A stretch of DNA of 64,000 nt from Paenibacillus dendrobii (GTDB lineage Bacteria; Bacillota; Bacilli; Paenibacillales; Paenibacillaceae), in NCBI RefSeq assembly GCF_009807035.1, contig NZ_WUBI01000002.1, positions 1 through 64,000 of the forward strand, given 5' to 3'. Below, one piece after another: positions 53,857 to 63,239 of this stretch. The translations under genes were made by a program, and so were the position numbers. Numbering within the stretch: position 1 is the first letter of the stretch; each line of letters opens with the position of its first letter. Under the pieces are notes generated by a model. It did not search any database. It was not told the DNA's origin and saw only the letters and a program-made list of their open reading frames with translations.

Positions 53857-53880
53857 ATCACTCCTAACTTTGGGAGTGAT
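53857..53880 (-). promoter_or_regulatory. Stem-loop masking a ribosome binding site
   Basis: ATCACTCC and GGAGTGAT arms (53857-53864 and 53873-53880) enclose an eight-base loop; the GGAG of the beta-helix gene lies within the stem, nine bases before its ATG. It lacks a T run, so it is not a terminator. Confidence 0.5.
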
Positions 53881-53894
53881 TTTAACAACACTGC

Positions 53895-55028
53895 TCAGGT
53901 CTTGTCAATGGACGCATGCAGCGTACCCCCGCCCAAAACTGAGCTTTTCCCTGCCACCTTTTGGCCCCATGCCGTCATCTGCATGACCATGCCATGCTCC
54001 GGGCTTTGCCCGATTCGCACCAGGCCCAAATGAAGCATCATCCCCAGGATTCGATCGTTCATTATGGACTCGGCCGTATCGTAGTAGTATGGCTTAATCA
54101 GCCATCCGATAGCCTCATGCAGGGATGAAACCGTTACCCACTCTTTTGCGCATTCGCTTGTCCAATAAACCAATGAGGATAGGTTGGGCACGGCTTGCTT
54201 ATAAAGTCTTAACCAGAAACGAAAAATTTGTACCATGCTCTCTTGCATTCCGCCATCTAGAATCTCAGATCCTTTAGCGGTTAATCGAAGTCTTAACCCG
54301 TCTTCCGCAATATATCCATGGTAATAAGCAAAATCGTATAGTAACGCAAACCGGCTTGGATAAGAGCTGAAGGTCCTGCCGTAGCCAAAACGCCAGCCGC
54401 CCTTCGAGACCAATGGTTCACTCACATGAAGCATCTCCATGATTTGCATCTGGTGACGTCGATACATCACCGATTCCTGGTTAAGTTCAATGTCCTGATC
54501 CTTTAAGTAACGCAGAAACAACAACAAATCATCAGCGCACAGGTTCTGCTCTTCCCTGTAAACTTGGGGTTCGCCCGTCAGTATGATTTGATCACGAAGA
54601 TTCTTTCCCAACTGATGTCTAAACCTATCCTTCAGATCATTAGGCATTTGGAACAAAAATTTAGTGTTTTGAGTCATTCCGTTAAATAGCCAACCGCTTC
54701 GCTTGAAACGCGCAATGGCTTCCCTCGGGCTTTCCGTCTTCCCTTTGTCCTTCTCTTCATGCTCAAATGCCGTTTGAGTAATCAATGCCTGCAGCTCTTC
54801 CAGACTGTAAGAATCACGGGTATCGAACAAAAGGGTGTTCAAAAACCGCAAATCCTTTGCCGAGCAACTGCTGACCTGTTGTTCAATGAACTCCCTGCGG
54901 CCTAGCATAACCAGAATGCTCTGGATCAGTTCATGCTTTGAATTCCGTTTGCACTCGCATTCGTAATGCTCCGCAATGGTTGTCAGCTGGCCGATATCCG
55001 CGTATGTCAGCATATCCGCTAAATTCAT
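53895..55028 (-). CDS. Conserved hypothetical 377-residue protein
   Basis: No family is recognised with confidence. The protein is soluble, mostly helical, with an N-terminal part rich in cysteines and charged residues (AEHYECECKRNSKHELIQSI) and winged-helix-like stretches. Several tryptophans and tyrosines occur in the middle (GGWRFGYGRTFSSYPSRFAL). It could be related to helicase-associated or XPB-N-type domains common in Firmicutes; this is only a resemblance. It lies between a histidine phosphatase gene and the beta-helix gene. Confidence 0.75.
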   Translation of the reverse strand: MNLADMLTYADIGQLTTIAEHYECECKRNSKHELIQSILVMLGRREFIEQQVSSCSAKDLRFLNTLLFDTRDSYSLEELQALITQTAFEHEEKDKGKTESPREAIARFKRSGWLFNGMTQNTKFLFQMPNDLKDRFRHQLGKNLRDQIILTGEPQVYREEQNLCADDLLLFLRYLKDQDIELNQESVMYRRHQMQIMEMLHVSEPLVSKGGWRFGYGRTFSSYPSRFALLYDFAYYHGYIAEDGLRLRLTAKGSEILDGGMQESMVQIFRFWLRLYKQAVPNLSSLVYWTSECAKEWVTVSSLHEAIGWLIKPYYYDTAESIMNDRILGMMLHLGLVRIGQSPEHGMVMQMTAWGQKVAGKSSVLGGGTLHASIDKT

Positions 55029-55090
55029 TCTGATCGCCTCGCCGTTTTAATACCATTATGGGAATTATTACAATTTTTATTCGGTAAAGA

Positions 55091-55120
55091 CAAAAAAAAT
55101 AACCCGAACTAGTTCGGGTT
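55091..55120 (-). terminator. Terminator after the histidine phosphatase gene
   Basis: A perfect 20-base palindrome at 55101-55120 (AACCCGAACT and its complement) runs into eight Ts on the minus strand and overlaps the gene's stop by two bases. Confidence 0.85.
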
Positions 55121-55706
55121 ATGCCTTGTTTTCTAAGAGATGCCGTGTGCAGTTATAAAGGAGTGGGACCCACTCCAAATCGTTCTTTTCCAGAATCGTC
55201 AAGGACAAATTACCTATCCTCTCCGTATAACGATCCTTATACAATGAACGGTAAAGTTGAGCTAAAAAGCCGCCATGCGTGATGACCAGCATATTTTGCC
55301 CTGGATGCGTATTCCACATATCTTCCATAAATGCAAGGCCGCGTGCCTGAATCTCAGCGTCCTTCTCCTGACCCAGCTCCTGCTGGTTCCACTCACGTCC
55401 CCATTTGCTCTCCCTTTCCGCAAGGGTAAGTCCTTCGACCTGTCCGAAAGAGCGTTCATTCAGTCTGGAATCCGGTTCAAGCATAGGAATACGGAGTTTC
55501 GAAGCGATGATTTCCCCTGTTTCTTCGGCCCGCGAGAGTTTGCTGCTGATCACAAAATCCCAAACATATTCTTCATTCTGCAAGCGCTCAGCCAAAAGCT
55601 CGGCTTGTTTTCGACCTTCATCATTAAGAGGGATATCACTTTGACCCTGAATTTTGCCGAGCATGTTCCAGTCCGTCAAGCCGTGACGGATTAAGCCGAT
55701 TTTCAT
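55119..55706 (-). CDS. Histidine phosphatase / phosphoglycerate-mutase-family protein
   Basis: This 195-residue protein has the family's LIRHGLTDWN at the N-terminus, SRAEETGEII, the proton-donor region SRLNERSFGQVEGL and the second histidine in VITHGGFLAQL. It is read as a phosphatase of unknown substrate (PhoE/CobC-like) rather than a cofactor-dependent mutase, which would be longer. It is monocistronic. Confidence 0.88.
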   Translation of the reverse strand: MKIGLIRHGLTDWNMLGKIQGQSDIPLNDEGRKQAELLAERLQNEEYVWDFVISSKLSRAEETGEIIASKLRIPMLEPDSRLNERSFGQVEGLTLAERESKWGREWNQQELGQEKDAEIQARGLAFMEDMWNTHPGQNMLVITHGGFLAQLYRSLYKDRYTERIGNLSLTILEKNDLEWVPLLYNCTRHLLENKA

Positions 55707-55745
55707 ATGCGACCCACTTTCTGTCTGATGTCCGGGAACAACGTT

Positions 55746-56348
55746 CTATTTTCGCATGTGGCTCAATCTTCGCAGAGAAAACAAAGCCATCGCAACACCT
55801 AGCACCGATAGAATCATCCAATACTGCGGATGGGAAGGTCCCATACCCACAACAAAAGGCTCGATTATTCCGCTGTTCACTGCAGGAATATCATAACTGA
55901 AATGATCTGATACCAAAGTCGCATGACCGGCGATTCCGGTTGGCAATATGCCCGTTGCCGCCTCGGCGGTTTCTTTTACCTGCGGTCTGTTCATAACCAT
56001 AAAATAGAGTATGCTGCAAAGGAAAACCATAACAAAACCTGCGATCCACAGGGAGAGATGTCTTCTGGCCACTGCCGGTACATCAAAAGGCTTGCCTTGA
56101 TCCGGGATTAGCCATGGAGATTCGCGATAAATCCGGTCCATGACATTCCGGTTAATCTCTTCAGCGAGCTCTTCGGATGGCTCTTCCTGCAAATCCATCA
56201 TGAAGCTGCGGCTTTCCATCCATAACTCAAAATCGGCCGTGCAGTCGCTGCATGTAGCCAAATGCTCCTCCAGCAGCCGCCGTCTTGGATCATGCTCTTT
56301 CATATCCGGTACGAGTCCGAATATTTCTTGAGCCTCATCGCAAGTCAT
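55746..56348 (-). CDS. Anti-sigma factor with zinc-finger domain
   Basis: The 200-residue protein begins with a zf-HC2 anti-sigma domain (about 15-40, LLEEHLATCSDCTADFELWM, the HxxxCxxC motif). One membrane segment at about 96-115 and an outside region ending in a second hydrophobic stretch follow. It overlaps the ECF sigma gene by 4 bp (ATGA), the usual arrangement for a membrane-held sigma antagonist. Confidence 0.88.
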   Translation of the reverse strand: MTCDEAQEIFGLVPDMKEHDPRRRLLEEHLATCSDCTADFELWMESRSFMMDLQEEPSEELAEEINRNVMDRIYRESPWLIPDQGKPFDVPAVARRHLSLWIAGFVMVFLCSILYFMVMNRPQVKETAEAATGILPTGIAGHATLVSDHFSYDIPAVNSGIIEPFVVGMGPSHPQYWMILSVLGVAMALFSLRRLSHMRK

Positions 56349-56938
56349 CTGCTTTTCATCCCTTCGTATTGTTCATAGTTATTCTCATAAAAATACGGTT
56401 CCAGTTGCACCTTGACACTGGATCGGGCTCTAAACAGCAACGATTTGACCGAACTAACACTCTGTCCCAAAATATCAGCTATTTCCTGATAATCCAGCTG
56501 GTCATATTCCCTTAAAATCAAGGCAGAACGCTGTTTCTCCGGCAAATTGTTGATGGCCTCGCGGACAAGCTCCACCTTCTCACTACGCAGAATGGCTTGT
56601 TCCGGGGCAATCTCTGCCGGCGCGACCGGGATAACCCCGCTTTCCTCCAAGGGAACATGAGCGCCTCTTTGCTTTCTCAGCTCGCTGAGCACGGTATTGC
56701 GTGCAATCGTATACAACCAAGTCGAGAATGATGCATCTACTTCCCGGAATGAGTGCAAGCTGCGAAAAGCTTTATAGAATGTCTCGGAGCATAAGTCTTC
56801 GGCCATGAGCTCCATGTGTGAGCTTTTAAGCATATGATAAACAAAAGCCAAAATTTTCCGTTGATAACGGCGCATTAATTCAGAGAAGAGCTCGACATTG
56901 CCCTTCTTGATCTCCCTAATCATCTGGGAATCCGTCAT
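56345..56938 (-). CDS. ECF RNA polymerase sigma factor (SigW-like)
   Basis: This sigma factor of about 197 residues has region 2 (ELFSELMRRYQRKILAFVYH, AEDLCSETFYKAFRSL, SFSTWLYTIARNTVLSELRK) and region 4 (LPEKQRSALILREYDQLDYQ, then EIADILGQSVSSVKSLLFRA). The ATG at 56938 has GAGGAGG ten bases upstream. It resembles B. subtilis SigW-type envelope stress sigma factors and is likely self-regulated from the promoter upstream. Confidence 0.9.
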   Translation of the reverse strand: MTDSQMIREIKKGNVELFSELMRRYQRKILAFVYHMLKSSHMELMAEDLCSETFYKAFRSLHSFREVDASFSTWLYTIARNTVLSELRKQRGAHVPLEESGVIPVAPAEIAPEQAILRSEKVELVREAINNLPEKQRSALILREYDQLDYQEIADILGQSVSSVKSLLFRARSSVKVQLEPYFYENNYEQYEGMKSR

Positions 56939-56996
56939 TTTTATGTAACCTCCTCGCCCGTACAAAGCGTCCCCGTTCGATTCGGTTGTATATTAG

Positions 56997-57022
56997 TACC
57001 GAACAGGTTATAAAAAGTTGCG
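56997..57022 (-). promoter_or_regulatory. Possible ECF promoter upstream of the sigma gene
   Basis: On the minus strand CGCAACTTTTT ... CGGTA gives the AAC -35 core and CGGTA -10 core with about 15 bases between them, near the spacing of SigW-type promoters. Self-regulation is inferred. Confidence 0.45.
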
Positions 57023-57283
57023 GTCCATCTTCACGTTGGCGCCTTTCGTCACGCAAACCTATGTATTGGCATATTCCCCAACGATTCTATTAAAATACCT
57101 TTCTCATTGTATCATATTAACGATTGATAGTCAGTTAATCCTTGCACATGTTGCCGAAATTTGCGTCAGAATAGCGATTTTTTCCATCATAAAGATATAA
57201 TCAATATTCTATTAGACGAAACAAAAACTTAAAATGTTACTATAATAATCATTTTTTTATGATCATTTGTCTGAAAAGAGAAC

Positions 57284-57309
57284 AAAAAAAACCACCCTAT
57301 AAAGGGTGG
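57284..57309 (-). terminator. Terminator of the trp-hisC-tyrA operon
   Basis: CCACCC (57292-57297) and GGGTGG (57304-57309) pair, and the minus strand then runs through TTTTTTT. It lies 123 bp after the tyrA stop. The rest of 57023-57431 holds no gene. Confidence 0.7.
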
Positions 57310-57426
57310 CTGCACATAGTGCCATTTATTTGGATAGGAGTGGAGAGAAACCATACTGTACTTTTATTATATGTATACGTTTTCATTTTGTCAACCCCAT
57401 ATCCAAACTTGATTTGTAAACGGTTT

Positions 57427-57455
57427 ATGGACTACAGCGAAATGCTGTAGTCCAT
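57427..57455 (-). repeat. Perfect 12-bp stem-loop over the tyrA stop
   Basis: ATGGACTACAGC (57427-57438) and GCTGTAGTCCAT (57444-57455) form a perfect 12-bp stem with a five-base loop. It contains the last codons and stop of tyrA and has no T run. Confidence 0.7.
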
Positions 57456-58526
57456 ATTGTTCAGAAGCTCTTTAGCCCGCTCCATATCCGTTTCCTGGCG
57501 GAAAGACAACCTCATGATACCAGGCACATCTTCCCTGCTCTCAATAATCTGCATATTGCTGAGGTTGATATGATTCATCCCTAGCTCTGTTGCAATTCTG
57601 CCGATGATACCAGGATGATCCGGTACGTCGATGTACAGATCAAAAGAGGATGTGATTATGCCCTTACGGCTCTCGGGAAGCTCGCTTCGGAAATCATTGG
57701 CTTTGGCAAACGCTTCGGTAATGCCATCCCCATCTTCAGCCTCAAGCATTTGAACAAAGGATTCGATCCCTTCGTTCCAATCCGATAACATTTGAAGCAT
57801 AATCTCACGATTATTGAGCAATATATCACGCCAAATGACCGGATCGCTGGAAGCAATCCGCGTAATATCCCTGAAACCACCCGCTGCTAGCCTGCGGTAT
57901 AGAGAGTTGGTTTCGTTGTAATCACACACCTGATTGACCAGCGCAACCGCAATAATATGCGGGAGATGGCTGATGGCGCCAACAATTCTGTCATGCTCGA
58001 CCGGATTAACCTTCACAATCTGAGCACGCGTATACGTCAGCAAATGCACAAGGGATTCATACACCTCATCCGGTAAATCGGCAGGAGGCGTCAATACATA
58101 ATACGCGTTCTCGAACAGCAGCGGCGTCGCCGCTTCGACTCCTGAACGTTCCGACCCCGCCATAGGATGGCCGCCAACAAAGTAGACATCCTGAAGTTGT
58201 AGCTTCGCTGCCGCAGATGTGATGCTCGCTTTCGTGCTCCCCACGTCCGTAATGACGCAGCCTTTTTTTAGCGGCAATGTGCTGAGTTTCGTTAAATACT
58301 CATCCAATTTGCCTACCGGTACACACAAAAAAATGAAGTCGGCATCAAGTGCCGCTTCCTCTATGGACAGCGTGGCTTCATCGACAACACCACGGCTGAT
58401 ATATTTTTCTGCAGAGACAGGACGATGGGCATGGCCCACGACGGTAATCCCTGGCTTGCCTTTGAAACAAAGCGCCAGAGAACCGCCGATGAGTCCCACT
58501 CCGAAAATAGCAATTTTCGTAGTCAT
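57432..58526 (-). CDS. tyrA: Prephenate dehydrogenase with ACT domain
   Basis: The 364-residue enzyme converts prephenate to 4-hydroxyphenylpyruvate in tyrosine synthesis. The N-terminal NAD motif is GVGLIGGSLALCFKG; the VGGHPMAGSERSGVEAA segment marks the catalytic centre. A C-terminal ACT domain (about 290-364, LYIDVPDHPGIIGRIATELG) probably binds tyrosine for feedback. It follows hisC by 28 bp. Confidence 0.95.
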   Translation of the reverse strand: MTTKIAIFGVGLIGGSLALCFKGKPGITVVGHAHRPVSAEKYISRGVVDEATLSIEEAALDADFIFLCVPVGKLDEYLTKLSTLPLKKGCVITDVGSTKASITSAAAKLQLQDVYFVGGHPMAGSERSGVEAATPLLFENAYYVLTPPADLPDEVYESLVHLLTYTRAQIVKVNPVEHDRIVGAISHLPHIIAVALVNQVCDYNETNSLYRRLAAGGFRDITRIASSDPVIWRDILLNNREIMLQMLSDWNEGIESFVQMLEAEDGDGITEAFAKANDFRSELPESRKGIITSSFDLYIDVPDHPGIIGRIATELGMNHINLSNMQIIESREDVPGIMRLSFRQETDMERAKELLNNMDYSISL

Positions 58527-58554
58527 GTTACCTCACTTGATTATTCGCATCCTA

Positions 58555-59661
58555 TTACACTTGAGCCTTTTGTTCTTCCAATACCTGGTCAAGAGCATGA
58601 ATAAATGCTTTATTTTGTTCCTCGGAACCTACGGTCACCCGGATATGAGTAGGGTATTTACTGTGACCCGCTCTGATGATGATGCCTTTGCGGAGCAATG
58701 CATCGAATATTTCTCCTGCCGGTTTACGTACGTCCACCATAATGAAATTGCCGTGTGCAGGGAAATATTCAAGCCCAAGTCGGTCAAACTCTCCCTGAAG
58801 CTGTAGAATTCCGGCAGCGTTAGCTCTGCGGCAACTTGCAATGTACTCTTGGTCCTTTAACGCTGCTTTAGCAGCCGCCTGCGCAACCCGTGTCGTATTG
58901 AACGGTTCGCGAACCTGGTTGATCAATTTAATGACATCAGGCTGCCCGATGCCATAGCCGATCCGGAGCGAAGCAAGACCGTAAATTTTGGAGAACGTGC
59001 GCAAAATGACAACATTCGAATATTTTTCGAGATATGGAATGCTGTTTGGGTATGAAGGGTCCGTAACATACTCACAATAGGCTTCATCCAAGACAACCAA
59101 TACATTCGCGGGAACTTTATCCAGAAAAGCGGTCAACGCTTGCTCGGACAAAATCGTACCTGTCGGATTGTTCGGATTGCATACCCAGATCATTTTCGTA
59201 CGTTCATTGACCTTCGCCAGCATAGCATCCAGATCATGGGTTCCATGAACCAGCGGCACTTCGATGCTGACAGCCCCTTCGATATCCGCGTTGCTTTTGT
59301 ATACCGAGAAGGTTTGATCTGCCATGATGGTTTCATCCCCAGGCACGAAGAAAGCTCGTGCTAGCAGAGCAATGATCTCATCAGATCCGCAACCAAAAAT
59401 AATTTGATTGGTGTTCACCCCAAGAGTCTTCGCAAGATCAGCAGTCAGTTCGACCGCTCCGCCATCGGGATAAATGCTGATATTCTCGAGCTCTGCCAGA
59501 ATCGCCTCTTTTACTTTGGGAGACGCTCCGTACGGATTCTCATTCGAAGCCAGTTTGATGACTTCATCAAGGCCCAGTTCTCTTTTTACATCTTCAATCG
59601 GTTTCCCAGGCTGATACACGGGAAGATTGACAATATGGGATTTTGGTTTCATGATAACCAC
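58555..59661 (-). CDS. hisC: Histidinol-phosphate/aromatic aminotransferase
   Basis: This 368-residue fold-I PLP enzyme has the cofactor lysine in RTFSKIYGLASLRIG, NPNNPTGT and the start LASNENPYGASPKVKEA. In this operon it probably serves both histidine and aromatic amino acid synthesis, as in B. subtilis. A 10-base inverted repeat lies between trpA and hisC. Confidence 0.94.
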   Translation of the reverse strand: MVIMKPKSHIVNLPVYQPGKPIEDVKRELGLDEVIKLASNENPYGASPKVKEAILAELENISIYPDGGAVELTADLAKTLGVNTNQIIFGCGSDEIIALLARAFFVPGDETIMADQTFSVYKSNADIEGAVSIEVPLVHGTHDLDAMLAKVNERTKMIWVCNPNNPTGTILSEQALTAFLDKVPANVLVVLDEAYCEYVTDPSYPNSIPYLEKYSNVVILRTFSKIYGLASLRIGYGIGQPDVIKLINQVREPFNTTRVAQAAAKAALKDQEYIASCRRANAAGILQLQGEFDRLGLEYFPAHGNFIMVDVRKPAGEIFDALLRKGIIIRAGHSKYPTHIRVTVGSEEQNKAFIHALDQVLEEQKAQV

Positions 59662-59693
59662 TCACTTTCGGCAAATTTATGCTTTGACATAGA

Positions 59694-59755
59694 TGAACTA
59701 AAGAAAGCATGCACAGTGCGTAGTTTCAGGTCAAGGAATAGCAAACTTTAGTTCA
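59694..59755. promoter_or_regulatory. Inverted repeat in trpA-hisC gap
   Basis: TGAACTAAAG (59694-59703) and CTTTAGTTCA (59746-59755) are perfect 10-base arms 42 bases apart, filling the 96-base gap between trpA and hisC. They might fold a leader for hisC or be operator half-sites. Confidence 0.4.
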
Positions 59756-59757
59756 CT

Positions 59758-60561
59758 CTACTTTAATTGTGCCACAAACTTGCGTATTTGCAAAAGTCCC
59801 TCTTGGCGGGTGTCTGTATTTTGCAGTAATGGTATTGCTTCTTCGATCTGGCGAACGATGGCGCTGCCTACGACCACCCCATCGCAGATACGCGCAAATC
59901 TCGCTGCCTGCTCGCCGTTCGAGATACCAAAACCTACGGCAACAGGAATATCCGTATATTCTTTGACCTGCCCGATGAATCCCTCTACGCCGTCAAAGAA
60001 GCTGGAACGTTCGCCTGTCACACCCAGCGAAGATACGCAGTATACAAAACCTTTGGCACCCGCCACGATGCTTTTGATTCTTGCTTGGGAGGTCGGTGCT
60101 ACCAGAGGTATGACATGAATCTCGGCAGCCTCGGCCCTTTTCGTTATTTCGGCAGATTCCTCTACCGGCAAATCCGGAATGATCAGTCCGCTGATATCAT
60201 GTCTCTTCACTTCGTCAAAGAAACGATCCAAACCGAATTGAAGCACCGGATTATAGTAAGTAAACAGGATGAACGGAAGTTTCACACCGGCAGCCCTAGC
60301 TTTTACGGCAGCTTCCATGCAGGATACAATGTTCACTTGATGCTTCAGAGCCCGCTGGGAAGCCCGCTGAATGACAGGCCCGTCGGCAAGCGGATCGGAG
60401 TAAGGTACTCCAAGCTCAACAATGTCCGCCCCGGCAGCTTCCAGCTCGGCTATGATCTCAACCGACGTGTCCAGATCAGGATCTCCAATGGTCAGAAAAG
60501 GAATAAGTGCGGTCTGCTCATTTTCTTTTAAACGGTTAAATGTCTGATCGATCAGATTCAT
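59758..60561 (-). CDS. trpA: Tryptophan synthase alpha subunit
   Basis: This 267-residue TIM-barrel enzyme cleaves indole-3-glycerol phosphate to indole. Catalytic glutamate and aspartate lie in [20 protein letters not shown]; the phosphate site is [11 protein letters not shown] and VVGSAIV. It overlaps trpB by 4 bp and passes indole to it. Confidence 0.96.
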   Translation of the reverse strand: MNLIDQTFNRLKENEQTALIPFLTIGDPDLDTSVEIIAELEAAGADIVELGVPYSDPLADGPVIQRASQRALKHQVNIVSCMEAAVKARAAGVKLPFILFTYYNPVLQFGLDRFFDEVKRHDISGLIIPDLPVEESAEITKRAEAAEIHVIPLVAPTSQARIKSIVAGAKGFVYCVSSLGVTGERSSFFDGVEGFIGQVKEYTDIPVAVGFGISNGEQAARFARICDGVVVGSAIVRQIEEAIPLLQNTDTRQEGLLQIRKFVAQLK

Positions 60562-61754
60562 GCCTGCTTCCCTCCTGTGTAGGCCATAATGGATTCCACG
60601 TCTTTGTCCCCTCGTCCGGACAAGCAGATCACAACAATGTCATCACTGCTGAGACCCGGGGCCATCTTCACGACCTGGGCGACCGCATGCGAGGATTCCA
60701 AGGCCGGAATAATGCCTTCCGTACGGCACAGAAGCTGCAGCGCATCAAGCGCCTCCTGATCGGTAATAGGAACATATTTTGCCCGTTCAACTTCCTTCAA
60801 ATATGAATGTTCAGGTCCAACGCCTGGATAATCGAGTCCCGCTGAGATCGAAAATGCCTCCTGAACCTGACCGAACTTGTCCTGAAGCAGATAGCTCATG
60901 GAGCCTTGGAACACACCTTTGGTTCCTTTGCTCATGGTTGCCGCATGAAATGCGGTTTCAACGCCTTTGCCTGCAGCTTCCACGCCGACCAGGGCCACTT
61001 CTTCATCCTCAATAAAAGGATAGAACATGCCGATTGCATTGCTGCCTCCGCCGATCGCTGCGACGATATGATCCGGGAGCCGTCCTTCAGCTTCGAGAAT
61101 CTGGCGGCGCGTTTCATCACCGATAATCCGCTGGAAATTGCGCACCATCATCGGATATGGATGCGGTCCGACGGCAGAGCCCAGGATATAGAAGGTGTCT
61201 TCCACATTGCTGACCCAGTAGCGAAGGGCTTCATTGCCTGCATCCTTCAATGTCCGCGAACCGGACAAAACCGGAATAACTTCAGCCCCTAGCAGCTGCA
61301 TCCGGAATACATTCAACGCTTGACGCTTGGTATCCTCTTCGCCCATGAAGACCTTACATTCCATACCGAGAAGAGCCGCCACGGTAGCTGTCGCTACGCC
61401 ATGTTGGCCTGCTCCCGTTTCGGCAATAACTTTGTTTTTACCCATTCTTTTGGCCAGTACACCCTGCGCCAAAGCATTATTGATCTTATGGGCGCCTGTA
61501 TGGTTCAGATCCTCTCGCTTAAGATAGATCTTCGCTTTGCCCAAATGCTTACTGAGTCTTTCCGCATAGTAAAGCGGAGTTTCTCTTCCGGAGTACTGCT
61601 TCAGCAGATATGAAAGCTCCTCCTGAAAGGAAGGATCCTGTGAAAAATGCTTATAGGATTCCTCCAATTGTATCAGTGCGTTCATCAAAGTTTCCGGTAC
61701 GAACCGGCCTCCGAATTCGCCAAAACGTCCATTTTGATCCGGCAGTTGAGTCAT
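60558..61754 (-). CDS. trpB: Tryptophan synthase beta subunit
   Basis: The 398-residue PLP enzyme joins indole and serine. The cofactor lysine is in [15 protein letters not shown]; the catalytic loop [18 protein letters not shown] and the phosphate site [13 protein letters not shown] are intact. It overlaps trpF and trpA by 4 bp each. Confidence 0.97.
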   Translation of the reverse strand: MTQLPDQNGRFGEFGGRFVPETLMNALIQLEESYKHFSQDPSFQEELSYLLKQYSGRETPLYYAERLSKHLGKAKIYLKREDLNHTGAHKINNALAQGVLAKRMGKNKVIAETGAGQHGVATATVAALLGMECKVFMGEEDTKRQALNVFRMQLLGAEVIPVLSGSRTLKDAGNEALRYWVSNVEDTFYILGSAVGPHPYPMMVRNFQRIIGDETRRQILEAEGRLPDHIVAAIGGGSNAIGMFYPFIEDEEVALVGVEAAGKGVETAFHAATMSKGTKGVFQGSMSYLLQDKFGQVQEAFSISAGLDYPGVGPEHSYLKEVERAKYVPITDQEALDALQLLCRTEGIIPALESSHAVAQVVKMAPGLSSDDIVVICLSGRGDKDVESIMAYTGGKQA

Positions 61755-62422
61755 GCCTGCTTCACCCTTTCCACAAAAGCTTCTATTTTTTCGAGATCTT
61801 TAGCCCCGTTCGTCTCAACACCACTAGATACATCAACCCCATCCGGAGCATAATCCCGCATGAGTCCCGCTACGTTCGAGGCGTTAAGTCCCCCTGCAAC
61901 AATCAGCGGAATGCCTTGGCTTCGGGTCCATTCCTGATATTCAGGAATTTTCTCCCAAGAGAATGTGGATCCAGACCCACCTCCGTATTGCGGTTCAAAC
62001 GTATCCAGCAGCAATGCGTCGATCACTCCCGCGTAATCCTGAAAGGCCACGGGGTTCCCATCGGCTTGATGCTGTTGGCCGACTGAAACGACCTTGAACA
62101 GGTCAACTTGAAAACGTTCCTTAATATCCCGGCAAAAATTTGGGCTTTCCTGGCCGTGAAGCTGGATGACATCCAGTCTGATCTCCGACATGATATCCTC
62201 GAGCATATCCATTTCCGGATTGACAAACACACCCACACTACGCGGTACGACAGGCGCCTTCCAATCCTTTATCACGTCAGCCATAGAGGCAGCCGTTCGG
62301 GCAGAGACCTGTCGCCGGCTTTTGGCAAATACAAAACCGATATAATCCACCGGCATGTTTATCATTGATTTTAGCACTTCAACGCCCTGAAGTCCACAAA
62401 TTTTTACTTTCGTATTATCCAT
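61751..62422 (-). CDS. trpF: Phosphoribosylanthranilate isomerase
   Basis: This 223-residue barrel enzyme begins [14 protein letters not shown] with the catalytic cysteine. It has [24 protein letters not shown] and the ending [19 protein letters not shown]. It acts between TrpD and TrpC. It overlaps trpC by 8 bp. Confidence 0.95.
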   Translation of the reverse strand: MDNTKVKICGLQGVEVLKSMINMPVDYIGFVFAKSRRQVSARTAASMADVIKDWKAPVVPRSVGVFVNPEMDMLEDIMSEIRLDVIQLHGQESPNFCRDIKERFQVDLFKVVSVGQQHQADGNPVAFQDYAGVIDALLLDTFEPQYGGGSGSTFSWEKIPEYQEWTRSQGIPLIVAGGLNASNVAGLMRDYAPDGVDVSSGVETNGAKDLEKIEAFVERVKQA

Positions 62423-63239
62423 GCAAATGTACGCCGCCTTCCTTCGGCAATGGTCCCATTAACGTGTGAACCGCGGCAGTAATATCCTTTTGCCTCATAA
62501 AATACTCGCCTACAAGAACGCCTGATGCACTTGTATTACGCAAAAATTCCATATCGGCAATGCCAGAAATTCCACTTTCGCTGATGACGGGCACGCCAAC
62601 AGGAACCAGTTTACTAAGCTCTTCCGTAGCAGAAAGCGATGTTTCAAACGTATGCAGATTACGGTTGTTGATTCCGATTAACGCTCCTTCGTGGAGATCT
62701 AGCTCAAGCACCTGTTTCATCTCGTCAAGACTATGAACCTCGATCAAGGAATCAAGACCGATCGAAGCCGCCGTTGTCATAAACGACTTGATTTGCTCAG
62801 GAGTCAGGATCGCTGCAATGAGAAGTATCGCATCCGCTCCCAGCAGCCTCGCTTCGTATATTTGACGCTCGTCAATGACAAAGTCCTTGCGGAGCAGCGG
62901 CAGATTCACAGCTTCGCGGACTGCCTTCAGATACTCTCCGCTGCCTTGGAAATATGGAGCATCCGTAAGTACCGACAAACAGTCTGCTCCCGCCTCTTCG
63001 TATGAAAGTGCGATTTCGACTGGATTAAAATCAGGACGGATCAATCCTTTTGAAGGAGATGCCTTTTTCACTTCTGCTATAAGTCCCATATCCCGGTGCC
63101 TTCCAGACGTTAAAGCGCGGGCAAAGCCTCTGGTTTCAGGCATTTGAGATATTTTGTCTTTTGCCTCTTCTATCGAAAAATGTTCAGCCATCTTGGCTGT
63201 TTCTTCACGTTTGGTTTCCACAATGCGATCAAGATACAT
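62415..63239 (-). CDS. trpC: Indole-3-glycerol phosphate synthase
   Basis: The 274-residue barrel enzyme has LIAEVKKASPSKGLI with the catalytic lysines, DCLSVLTDAPYFQGS, LLRKDFVIDERQIYEARLLG and VISESGI. It makes indole-glycerol phosphate. It overlaps trpD by 11 bp. Confidence 0.95.
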   Translation of the reverse strand: MYLDRIVETKREETAKMAEHFSIEEAKDKISQMPETRGFARALTSGRHRDMGLIAEVKKASPSKGLIRPDFNPVEIALSYEEAGADCLSVLTDAPYFQGSGEYLKAVREAVNLPLLRKDFVIDERQIYEARLLGADAILLIAAILTPEQIKSFMTTAASIGLDSLIEVHSLDEMKQVLELDLHEGALIGINNRNLHTFETSLSATEELSKLVPVGVPVISESGISGIADMEFLRNTSASGVLVGEYFMRQKDITAAVHTLMGPLPKEGGVHLHG

